NCBI GenBank assembly: GCA_028684815.1
Contig: JAQUFE010000003.1
Span: forward strand, 1 to 64,000
DNA from: Sulfurimonas sp.
Lineage (GTDB): Bacteria; Campylobacterota; Campylobacteria; Campylobacterales; Sulfurimonadaceae
Direction of reading: 5' to 3'
DNA: 64,000 nt
Program-made: the position numbers and the translations under genes
The notes under the pieces: generated by a model
The model's database searches: none
Told to the model about the DNA's origin: nothing
Seen by the model: the letters and a program-made list of their open reading frames with translations, nothing else
Shown: one piece after another, positions 37,628-45,617 of the stretch
How the letters are laid out: each line of letters begins with the position of its first letter
Position numbering within the stretch: the first letter of the stretch is position 1

Positions 37628-39364
37628 ATGGACAGAATAACAAACGATTTACTTGCAAATGGCTCTATAATGCAGTCACAAGTTGACAGATTGCTAGCAA
37701 AAGGCTTGAGTTCAGATTTAATTTTAAGAGATATTACTCTATCTGGGTTTATGACTATGGATAGACTTATCCGCTTTATAGTTGAAAAAATCAGAAATGG
37801 TGTTTACGAACTCTCAATCATTGACAATTATGACTATATAAGCGAAAAAGACGTTTTGCAAAAACTCTCTAGTGAGATGGAACTATCTTTCTTGGATCTA
37901 GACTCTATAGATATGGACTACAAACTTACTAATAATGTGTCAATAGCACAACTTAAAAAATATACAGCGCTCCCCGTCTCTCAAGATGAGATGTATATAA
38001 CTATAGCCTTTAGTGATCCCTTAAACATCGAAGCACAAGAAGCCATTCAAAGAGTCTTCCCAAGAAAAATCATAAAAATAGCTACAGCTACAAAAAAACA
38101 GATTCATTCTTATCTCTTTAAAGTAGAGTTAAAAGATAGTGTAAAAGATTTAGTTAAAAAAATAAAAGATGAGCTTAACTCCATTAGTTCTATAGAAGAA
38201 CAGCAAGATGCCTCATCTATTTTACTCCTTATTGATGTTATCTTAAGGGCATGTATTAGAAGTAGAGCTAGCGATGTTCACATAGAACCAACTGAGAAAA
38301 ACTGTGTAGTTCGGGGACGCATAGATGGTAAACTAGCTGAAATTTTTATCTTTGAAAAAGATATCTACCCTCCATTAGCATCAAGACTAAAACTACTAGC
38401 AAATCTAGATATTGCTGAGAGAAGAAAACCTCAAGATGGCCGTTTTTCAAGCAATATTGGGGATAGAGAGTATGATTTTCGTATATCTACGCTTCCTATT
38501 CTCTATGGTGAATCCATTGTTATGCGCATCCTTGATAAGGAAAAAGCCCTTGTAAGATTAGAAGATGCTGGCATGGATTCGCTAAGCTACAACAAACTCC
38601 TAAAAGGACTTAAAGAACCATTTGGCATCATCCTAGTAACTGGCCCAACAGGAAGTGGCAAGACTACAACACTCTATGGTGCCTTAAACGAACTTAGAAA
38701 TGTAGAAGACAAAGTTATTACAGTTGAAGATCCTGTAGAGTACAGGATGAACCTTATCCAACAAGTTCAAGTAAATCCTAAAATCGGCTTAACTTTTAGC
38801 GTTGCACTAAGATCTATCCTTAGACAAGATCCAGATAAAATCATGATAGGTGAGATTCGTGACCAAGAGACACTAGAAATCGCCATCAAAGCTGCACTTA
38901 CTGGTCACTTAGTTATCTCTACACTCCATACAAACGACTCTATAAGCGCTATACCGCGTATGGTAGATATGGGCATAGAAAACTACCTTATAAGCGGTGC
39001 ATTGGTTGCTATTCAAGCGCAAAGGCTAGTTAGAAAAATTTGCACTAAGTGCAGGGTGATTGAAAAAATTCCAGCATCTATCATTGAGGGCATAAGCGAA
39101 TTCCTTCCGCAAAACTACATTTTTTACAAAGGCGAAGGATGCAAAGAGTGTAACGATACTGGATATATGGGAAGAGAGATGATTTGTGAAGTTTTAAATA
39201 TTACGGATAAACTATCATCCCTTATAGCTAAAGGCGCATCCAAAGAGGTTCTGCTGCAACAGGCTGTAGATGAAGGTTTCATAGGTATCTTTGAAAATGG
39301 AATTCAAAAAGCACTAGATGGAGTTACAAGCATTGAAGAGGTACTTAGGGTAGCAAAAGGATGA
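37628..39364 (+). CDS. ctsE: Assembly ATPase of the GspE/PilB type (CtsE equivalent)
   Basis: The 578-residue ATPase has an N-terminal domain (1-165), Walker A GPTGSGKTTT, the Asp box (ITVEDPVEYR), Walker B region (DKIMIGEIRD), His box (GHLVISTLHTND) and a zinc-binding tetracysteine (CTKC ... CKEC). It would power growth of the pseudopilus from the cytoplasm. It overlaps ctsF by 4 bases. The N-terminal domain does not show an obvious c-di-GMP motif of the MshE type. Confidence 0.92.
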   Translation: MDRITNDLLANGSIMQSQVDRLLAKGLSSDLILRDITLSGFMTMDRLIRFIVEKIRNGVYELSIIDNYDYISEKDVLQKLSSEMELSFLDLDSIDMDYKLTNNVSIAQLKKYTALPVSQDEMYITIAFSDPLNIEAQEAIQRVFPRKIIKIATATKKQIHSYLFKVELKDSVKDLVKKIKDELNSISSIEEQQDASSILLLIDVILRACIRSRASDVHIEPTEKNCVVRGRIDGKLAEIFIFEKDIYPPLASRLKLLANLDIAERRKPQDGRFSSNIGDREYDFRISTLPILYGESIVMRILDKEKALVRLEDAGMDSLSYNKLLKGLKEPFGIILVTGPTGSGKTTTLYGALNELRNVEDKVITVEDPVEYRMNLIQQVQVNPKIGLTFSVALRSILRQDPDKIMIGEIRDQETLEIAIKAALTGHLVISTLHTNDSISAIPRMVDMGIENYLISGALVAIQAQRLVRKICTKCRVIEKIPASIIEGISEFLPQNYIFYKGEGCKECNDTGYMGREMICEVLNITDKLSSLIAKGASKEVLLQQAVDEGFIGIFENGIQKALDGVTSIEEVLRVAKG

Positions 39365-40602
39365 AGTACTTTGTAGCAACTATTTTAACTAAAGGCAAAA
39401 GATTAGAGATACCATTGTATGCTAAAGATAGAAAAGAAGCTAATAATAATGTAAAGTTAAAATACTCTGGCATCGTTATAAAAGTTGTAGAAAAGGACGA
39501 ACCACTAGAAGAGAAGTTTAAGAGATTTAGAGCAAATTTTGCTCAAAATATAAAAAAAAGAAAAATCAAGCCAGATGCGCTTATCGCCGCTATTAGACAG
39601 TTAGCAGTTATGACAAATGCTAGCATCTCAATACATGATTCACTTAGTGAGATAGCTTCTTCGAGTGATGATGGAACATTAAATTATGTTTTTGGCAAGC
39701 TAGCAGATGAGATAAATTCTGGGCATTCACTCTCTTCATCTATGAAAAACTTTCATTTTGAGCTAGGAAGTTTAACTATAGCGATGGTTCATCTCGGAGA
39801 AAAAACTGGTAATCTAGACGAAGCACTATATTCACTCGCCAATATGCTAGAAGAGATACGCGCAAACTATACCAAATTTAAAAAAGCGATGGCATATCCA
39901 AGAAACGTTATGATAGCTATGGCTATAGCTTTTACAATCCTTATATCCTATGTTGTCCCAAAATTTAAAGATATCTTTGAACAACTAAAAACAGAGTTAC
40001 CTCTACCAACACAGATACTACTAAAGCTAGAATCTCTACTTAATAATTATGGTCTATACCTTATAGCTGGTCTAGTTTTATCTTTTATAATATTTAAATA
40101 TCTCTTATCTAACTATAAAAATATAAGACTTGCTTGGCATAAAATACTTCTTAGGATATACCTTATAAAAAATATTATAGTATTTTCTACTCTTAGTAGG
40201 TTTACTCTAGTATTTTCAGAGCTTGTTCGTGCTGGTATCCCAATAGCTGAGGCGCTAGAGACATCCGTCTCTATGATAGACAATCTAGCACTTAAAATAA
40301 AGCTCTCGTCTGTAAGATTAACAGTAGAAAAAGGTGGCACACTAAATACTGGGCTTAAAGAGACAGAACTCTTTGAAAATATGATTATACAGATGGTAAG
40401 AGCAGCAGAAGATAGTGGTACTCTAGATGCAATGATGCAAAAGGTTGCTGAGTTTTATAAGATGAAGTTTGACGCTATTATAGATGGTCTCTCTGAGGCA
40501 ATTGAGCCAATAATGCTCATCATTATAGCCGCTATGGTAACGCTACTAGCCCTTGGAATTTTCTTACCTATTTGGGGAATGGGTTCTGCTGTTGGGGGTT
40601 AA
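39361..40602 (+). CDS. ctsF: Polytopic inner-membrane platform protein of the GspF/PilC type (CtsF equivalent)
   Basis: The 413-residue protein has two T2SSF domains, with MVHLGEKTGNLDEAL in the first and MVRAAEDSGTLDAMM in the second, and membrane helices near 180-200, 230-250 and at the C-terminus. The platform works with the ATPase encoded just upstream. It ends the operon, meeting a convergent gene with a 4-base overlap. No pilin or prepilin peptidase gene follows. Confidence 0.92.
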   Translation: MKYFVATILTKGKRLEIPLYAKDRKEANNNVKLKYSGIVIKVVEKDEPLEEKFKRFRANFAQNIKKRKIKPDALIAAIRQLAVMTNASISIHDSLSEIASSSDDGTLNYVFGKLADEINSGHSLSSSMKNFHFELGSLTIAMVHLGEKTGNLDEALYSLANMLEEIRANYTKFKKAMAYPRNVMIAMAIAFTILISYVVPKFKDIFEQLKTELPLPTQILLKLESLLNNYGLYLIAGLVLSFIIFKYLLSNYKNIRLAWHKILLRIYLIKNIIVFSTLSRFTLVFSELVRAGIPIAEALETSVSMIDNLALKIKLSSVRLTVEKGGTLNTGLKETELFENMIIQMVRAAEDSGTLDAMMQKVAEFYKMKFDAIIDGLSEAIEPIMLIIIAAMVTLLALGIFLPIWGMGSAVGG

Positions 40603-41171
40603 ACTATCTCTATTAGCCTATTCATTTTTTGCAAAAACAGATCCATACTCTCTTTAGAAGATTTTAGTCTATATAGAGTTTGGTTGTCAAAACTTTTTTC
40701 AACTATATCGATACCTAACTCTTCACACTCATACTCAACCATTCTAATATTTGAGTATTCAAAGCGTATCTCAACCTCTTCTTCTTTTTTATACTCTAAG
40801 AGTTTGACTTTTTGCAAACTTAAGTTTATAGCATCACTATATGCACGAACAAGTCCTCCTGGCCCTAGTTTTGTCCCACCAAAGTATCTAACAATAATCA
40901 CTGCTGTATTTATCAGTTTAGCTCCTTGAAGCACAAAAAGAGAGGGCCTGCCTGAGGTTCCTTTTGGTTCACCATCATCACTTGAGTATTCTACAACTTG
41001 ATCATACTCATTTAGATATCTAAAAGCCACTACAAAATGTCTAGCTTTTGGATGCTTTTGTTTTAGCTCTTCTAAGGTCTTTTCATATTCTGAAAAAGGA
41101 GTAATGTAAGCTATGAATTTTGATTGTTTAACTTCAAGAGTATCCGTGTAAATAGCATCTACATAATTCAT
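40599..41171 (-). CDS. YigZ/IMPACT family protein
   Basis: The 190-residue protein carries the UPF0029 signature HFVVAFRYL, then SSDDGEPKGTSGRP and VRYFGGTKLGPGGLVRAY. Relatives include E. coli YigZ and eukaryotic IMPACT, which regulates Gcn2. The bacterial function is unclear. The C-terminal DUF1949 domain is present (about 130-190). Transcription converges with the Cts operon. Confidence 0.9.
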   Translation of the reverse strand: MNYVDAIYTDTLEVKQSKFIAYITPFSEYEKTLEELKQKHPKARHFVVAFRYLNEYDQVVEYSSDDGEPKGTSGRPSLFVLQGAKLINTAVIIVRYFGGTKLGPGGLVRAYSDAINLSLQKVKLLEYKKEEEVEIRFEYSNIRMVEYECEELGIDIVEKSFDNQTLYRLKSSKESMDLFLQKMNRLIEIV

Positions 41172-41306
41172 TACAGCTATTTTCTCTCAAAAAAAAAGTT
41201 TTTATTGTAGCTTTTAGGTATGATAATTAATGCCATACTACATAATAAAGAGGTAGCTAGAACAGTTGTTCTAACTATTATAAGAGGCGTTTGCTCCTTA
41301 TAAAAT

Positions 41307-42017
41307 TTATGCAAGGTTAGTAAAAACTCTATGCACATCTTCATCATCTTCAAGTTTTTCTAAAATCTTGTCAATCTCTTCGTGTTGCTCATCTGTTATG
41401 CTTATTGGCGAGTTTGCCATTCTTTCAAGATTCGCTTTTTTAATCTCTATATTCATCTCTTCTAATGCTTCTGTTAGAGTTCCAAAGCTTGTATAGTCTC
41501 CTGTAACTAAACAGACTCCATCTTCAGCTTCTATCTCTTCTAAACCTGCATCTATGAGTTCAAGCTCTAACTCTTCAACATCCATATCATTTTTAAACTC
41601 AAACTCTATAACTGATTTTCTATCAAACATAAATTCTAGTGAGCCATTTGTTAGTAACTCACCTCCATGTTTAGTTAGTATATTTTTAATATTAGCAACT
41701 GTTCTAGTATTGTTATCTGTCATACACTCTATAAAGATTAAGACACCATGAGGTGCTTTACCCTCAAAATTTACTTCAAGCATATTTGTAATATCTTTAG
41801 CAGTTGCTCTTTTTATAGCTGCATCTATATTGTCTTTTGGCATATTTTCAGCTTTCGCATTAAGTATAGCTGTACGAAGCTTCGCATTCATATCAGGATC
41901 GCCACCACCCTCTTTTGCTGCTATTGTGATAATTTTGCCTAACTTTGGAAACAACTTTGACATTGCTCCCCATCTCTTTAGCTTTGATGCTTTTCTATAT
42001 TCAAAAGCTCTTCCCAT
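41307..42017 (-). CDS. yebC: YebC/PmpR family protein
   Basis: The 236-residue protein begins [21 protein letters not shown], of which RKASKLKRW and the segment [15 protein letters not shown] are family signatures. YebC proteins act as transcription regulators or, as shown more recently for some, relieve ribosome stalling at polyproline. Three domains are visible in normal order. A 118-residue gene lies 12 bases upstream and may share its transcript. Confidence 0.93.
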   Translation of the reverse strand: MGRAFEYRKASKLKRWGAMSKLFPKLGKIITIAAKEGGGDPDMNAKLRTAILNAKAENMPKDNIDAAIKRATAKDITNMLEVNFEGKAPHGVLIFIECMTDNNTRTVANIKNILTKHGGELLTNGSLEFMFDRKSVIEFEFKNDMDVEELELELIDAGLEEIEAEDGVCLVTGDYTSFGTLTEALEEMNIEIKKANLERMANSPISITDEQHEEIDKILEKLEDDEDVHRVFTNLA

Positions 42018-42029
42018 TTTATACTTTCC

Positions 42030-42386
42030 TTAACTGATTTGTATGATATTTATAGCATCATCTTTGCTATAATCAACTAAGATTTTGCTAGTCTCACCAT
42101 CTTTAACAAGATTTATAACTAGCTCTCTTATCTCTAGATTTTTATTTTTAAAAAGCTCAATTTTATAAGATTGCAGATTATTAGAGAGTGCATCTACGAT
42201 TTTTGAACTAAGTTTCAACCAATGTCTTTGAACTCTCTCTTCATCCTCATAAAAAAAACCACTTTGGTCATACTCGATCTCTTTAGCTTGACTTGCCACA
42301 ATACTCAACTTGTCAAAGAGTCTTTGTGACTCTACAAAAGAATTTTTTAAGATTTCATAATCACTGTCATTTAGCACATTTTTCAC
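42030..42386 (-). CDS. Hypothetical 118-residue protein upstream of yebC
   Basis: The protein is cytoplasmic and mostly helical in its first two thirds (LKNSFVESQRLFDKLSIVASQ) with a beta-rich end. No domain was recognised. It is the first gene of a probable two-gene unit with yebC and diverges from the 163-residue gene across 77 bases. Confidence 0.6.
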   Translation of the reverse strand: MKNVLNDSDYEILKNSFVESQRLFDKLSIVASQAKEIEYDQSGFFYEDEERVQRHWLKLSSKIVDALSNNLQSYKIELFKNKNLEIRELVINLVKDGETSKILVDYSKDDAINIIQIS

Positions 42387-42463
42387 CTATAAAATTGTAT
42401 TTTAAATTCAAAAATGTATAATACCATACATATAATGTTTTTAAGTCTTATCTAAGGATAGAA

Positions 42464-42955
42464 ATGAAGCTTAGTTTTCGGCTCAAGCACCACTTTTTCA
42501 GTGCTTTTCGTGAGTTTTTTGTTCATCATCATGGCTCTTTAGAGTTTCGTGCTAAAATTTTTGCACTCCTTATCTCATCAAATGAAGATGCAGATGAAGA
42601 GAACTACACCATTGTAGAAAAAATAGCTCTAGATATATACAAAGGTGATCAAGATAGAGCAGATCTTTTAGTTCTAACTACAAGGGAGCTGGTAAAAAAA
42701 GTACACGATATAAGTAGCTTAGATATAGACACCCTAGTTTCGCACATCCAAAAAGAGTTAAAAATCATCCCACGATATGCAAAAAAAATAGATATAGAGT
42801 CTCTAAAACCTCTTACAGAGATAAACAGAGATATAGATACTCTAGCTTATCAAAAAAATATTTTAGAATTTTTACAAAATCTAAAAGATGATACCCTTTG
42901 TAGTCAAAAATCTCAAATAGAAAAAGATGAAAAAAATCTAATAGCTAAATATTAA
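42464..42955 (+). CDS. Hypothetical 163-residue protein
   Basis: The basic N-terminus (MKLSFRLKHHFFSAFREFF) is followed by helical segments and a C-terminal lysine-rich tail. No signal peptide or known domain is visible. It lies alone, converges with the TtcA-like gene and overlaps its end by 11 bases. A lineage-specific function is likely, but nothing more can be inferred. Confidence 0.6.
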   Translation: MKLSFRLKHHFFSAFREFFVHHHGSLEFRAKIFALLISSNEDADEENYTIVEKIALDIYKGDQDRADLLVLTTRELVKKVHDISSLDIDTLVSHIQKELKIIPRYAKKIDIESLKPLTEINRDIDTLAYQKNILEFLQNLKDDTLCSQKSQIEKDEKNLIAKY

Positions 42956-43703
42956 ACTTCTCTTTGACAAAAAAACTATCCACTGAAATATTTTTAAATG
43001 CAGCATTCATAGAAGTAAAAAGCGATGGAAACTCTTTTTCCATCTTATTTAGCATCTCTTTTGTGTTTGCTCTAGCGTGTGGCATCTTTATGTCAAAACG
43101 CATGGCAGGACAAGCTTCATCACCAATAGCGGCAATATTATTAGACTCAACAAAGGCTCTTAGTTGTCTCTCGCGCATCTGTATGAGTGGGCGAATAACA
43201 ATGATACCATTATCAGCCCTATACTTTGGAGCAAGTGAGCGCATCTGGCCATTGTAGATAAAGTTCATAAAAAAACTCTCAGCCGCATCGTCCATGTGAT
43301 GCCCTAAAGCTAGTTTATTGCAGCCATATTTCTCTGCAACTCCATAGAGTGTACCTCTTCTCATTCTTGAGAAAAAACTACAAAAGGATGAATTTTTTCT
43401 AATCTTCTCTTTGGCTAAATCATAAGTTTTAGTATCATGGAAGATATGCTCTATCTCATGCTCCTTGCAGTGTGCGATGAGTGCTTCATAGTTCTCTCCC
43501 ATACCATAGCCAACCGTTACAGCTAAGAACTCGAACTTAAATGGTGCGCGTCTCTGTTGCTCTTTTAGGGCATGAATCATAGTAAGTGAGTCCTTTCCGC
43601 CGCTTAGACCCACTAAAATCTTATCACCCTCTTCTATTAGCTCAAACTCGGCATTTGTACGCCCCAGTTTTGACATGATTTTTTGAGAAATTATTATTGA
43701 CAT
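42945..43703 (-). CDS. ttcA: TtcA-like tRNA thiolation ATPase with a reduced cysteine set
   Basis: The 252-residue protein has the PP-loop ATP pyrophosphatase motif LSGGKDS (33-39) and TtcA blocks SRMRRGTLY and ALGHHMDD. TtcA makes 2-thiocytidine at tRNA position 32 using an iron-sulfur cluster. E. coli TtcA holds the cluster with a CxxC pair and a later cysteine; here C108 and C198 are present, but the second of the pair is phenylalanine (F111). It may bind the cluster differently or modify another base. It sits 11 bases downstream of mtnN, as in Campylobacter. Confidence 0.8.
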   Translation of the reverse strand: MSIIISQKIMSKLGRTNAEFELIEEGDKILVGLSGGKDSLTMIHALKEQQRRAPFKFEFLAVTVGYGMGENYEALIAHCKEHEIEHIFHDTKTYDLAKEKIRKNSSFCSFFSRMRRGTLYGVAEKYGCNKLALGHHMDDAAESFFMNFIYNGQMRSLAPKYRADNGIIVIRPLIQMRERQLRAFVESNNIAAIGDEACPAMRFDIKMPHARANTKEMLNKMEKEFPSLFTSMNAAFKNISVDSFFVKEKFNI

Positions 43704-43714
43704 ATCAGATTAAA

Positions 43715-44422
43715 TCAGTTTTTATTTAATGAGAGAACTATCTTATCTACCATTTTCATAACAAACTCAGCACTCTCTATAGCACTAGTCTCTAAAAACT
43801 CATCAAAAGAAAAACTCGCATCCATATCAGCAGCATCGCTAATAGCGCGAAGTATGAAAAAATCAACTCCTAGAGCATCACAAACAACTGCAACACTCCC
43901 ACCTTCCATCTCAAGAGCATCTGCTTCAAAAGTTGAGCCTATCCAGTTCTTTCTCTCTTCATTTGCAACAAACTGATCACCAGTTGCAATAATGCCCTCA
44001 ACTACACTTTTACCCATCTCTTTAGCTACTTGTTTGCTCATCTCTATTAGAGCTTTATTAGCTTCAACAAAAACACTTCCCTCAGGAACAAAACCAAAAG
44101 GATGCCCAAAAGCTGTTATATCTAAATCGTGTTGAGCTAGTTTTGTAGCTACTATCAAATCACCTACTTTTAACTTAGGTGATACCGCACCAGCTACACC
44201 TGAGAAAAGCAGTTTTTCTGCTCCAAAATGCTCTATCATAGTAGATGCAGTAAGTGCTGAGAAGACTTTTCCAATCTTACTATATGCTATAACTAACTCA
44301 ATGCCATTATAAGTAGCTTCATAGTACTTATTTCCAGCATAGTTTGTTGTTTTGTAATCTTTTAATTTCTCTAAAATTGGTGCTATCTCTTCTGGCATCG
44401 CACCCATTATTGCTATTTTCAT
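43715..44422 (-). CDS. mtnN: 5'-methylthioadenosine / S-adenosylhomocysteine / aminodeoxyfutalosine nucleosidase
   Basis: The 235-residue enzyme has the family blocks GVAGAVSPKLKVGD, ALEMEGGSVA and RAISDAAD. In Campylobacterota the same enzyme also cleaves 6-amino-6-deoxyfutalosine in menaquinone synthesis. Its normal upstream neighbour in this phylum is fabD; here a 7-kb efflux operon separates them. It is followed by the TtcA-like gene. Confidence 0.94.
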   Translation of the reverse strand: MKIAIMGAMPEEIAPILEKLKDYKTTNYAGNKYYEATYNGIELVIAYSKIGKVFSALTASTMIEHFGAEKLLFSGVAGAVSPKLKVGDLIVATKLAQHDLDITAFGHPFGFVPEGSVFVEANKALIEMSKQVAKEMGKSVVEGIIATGDQFVANEERKNWIGSTFEADALEMEGGSVAVVCDALGVDFFILRAISDAADMDASFSFDEFLETSAIESAEFVMKMVDKIVLSLNKN

Positions 44423-44497
44423 ATATTACCTTAGTGTTTACTATTTGAGCGATTGTAGCAAAATAATGGTTAAAATTATTTTATCTCCAATGAGTCA

Positions 44498-45616
44498 TCA
44501 TCCTTTTTCCAAACTACGTCTAAAAATCGCAAGTGTTACAAGAAAAAAGATCATACCTATAACAAAGATCCAGAGCATATCAATCCAAACAACAGCAAAC
44601 CCAGCATCTCTATATAGAACTGCCTGTGCAAAGCTTACGAAGTGAGTGTTAGGTAGAAGATACATCAAATACTGAAGTGCTTGAGGCATGCTCTCAAAAG
44701 GAGTAAATGCACCTGACAAAATCATAATTGGTAAGATTGTTAAGATTAAGATCAAGCCAAATTGTGGCATTGTACGTGCGATCGTACCCATAAAGATCCC
44801 CATTGAAGCGGTAGCAAAAAGAATCAATGAAGTGCCTGCTAAAAAGAGAAAAAGTGAACCAGCTAGTGGTACGCTAAGGATCCCTTTAACAACAAAGAGT
44901 AGTGCAAATATTACTGCAACAAGTACAATAAAACTCATCGACCATATCTTACCAAGCATAATCTCCGTTGCATTAACGGGAAGTACCAAGAGGTGCTCTA
45001 ATGTTCCATGTTCACGCTCACGAATGAGTGCAGCACCTGATAGCATAATAGAGATCATTGTAATATAATTAATGATTGCCATAATCCCTCCAAACCAAGT
45101 GCTATCAAGTGTTGGGTTGTACTTCATCCTAGTAACTATGTTGATGGGAAGTTTCATCTCTGTAGTTTGCAAAAAATCTGCAAGCTCTTTAGTGATGATT
45201 TGTTGTATATAACCAGCACCAATCCCCGCTTGTGTTAAGCGTGTTGCGTCTATATTTAGTTGCAGATCTGCCACTTTGCTACTAACTATATCCTTTTCAA
45301 ACCCTGAGGGGATAACAACTACAAAGGTATATCTTCCTGCGTCCATACCTGCATCCATCTCATCAGATGAGATAAGACCAGACATCTTAAAGCGCGGTGG
45401 ATAGAAAGAGCTGCTAAGTTGCCTTGAGATTGTAGTTCGATCTTGATCTACAAAGGCTATTGGTGCATTGTGCACTTCAACTGAAGCAGATGTTGCATCT
45501 ATATAGATCCCAAAAGAGAAGACCCAAGCAATAAGAATCATCATAACTTTATCGCCCAATAAAATGCGAAGCTCTTTAATCCCAAAACGAAAAATATTAA
45601 GTAGATGTTTTCTCAC
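44498..45616 (-). CDS. ABC-2 type transporter permease (YhhJ-like)
   Basis: The 372-residue protein has one N-terminal helix, a large external domain (about 50-170) and five to six C-terminal helices, the ABC2_membrane_3 layout, with REREHGTLEHLLVLPV conserved as in E. coli YhhJ. It would pair with the ATPase-permease gene starting 2 bases upstream to drive efflux. It is the last gene of the four-gene operon. Confidence 0.9.
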   Translation of the reverse strand: MRKHLLNIFRFGIKELRILLGDKVMMILIAWVFSFGIYIDATSASVEVHNAPIAFVDQDRTTISRQLSSSFYPPRFKMSGLISSDEMDAGMDAGRYTFVVVIPSGFEKDIVSSKVADLQLNIDATRLTQAGIGAGYIQQIITKELADFLQTTEMKLPINIVTRMKYNPTLDSTWFGGIMAIINYITMISIMLSGAALIREREHGTLEHLLVLPVNATEIMLGKIWSMSFIVLVAVIFALLFVVKGILSVPLAGSLFLFLAGTSLILFATASMGIFMGTIARTMPQFGLILILTILPIMILSGAFTPFESMPQALQYLMYLLPNTHFVSFAQAVLYRDAGFAVVWIDMLWIFVIGMIFFLVTLAIFRRSLEKG

Positions 45617-45617
45617 T

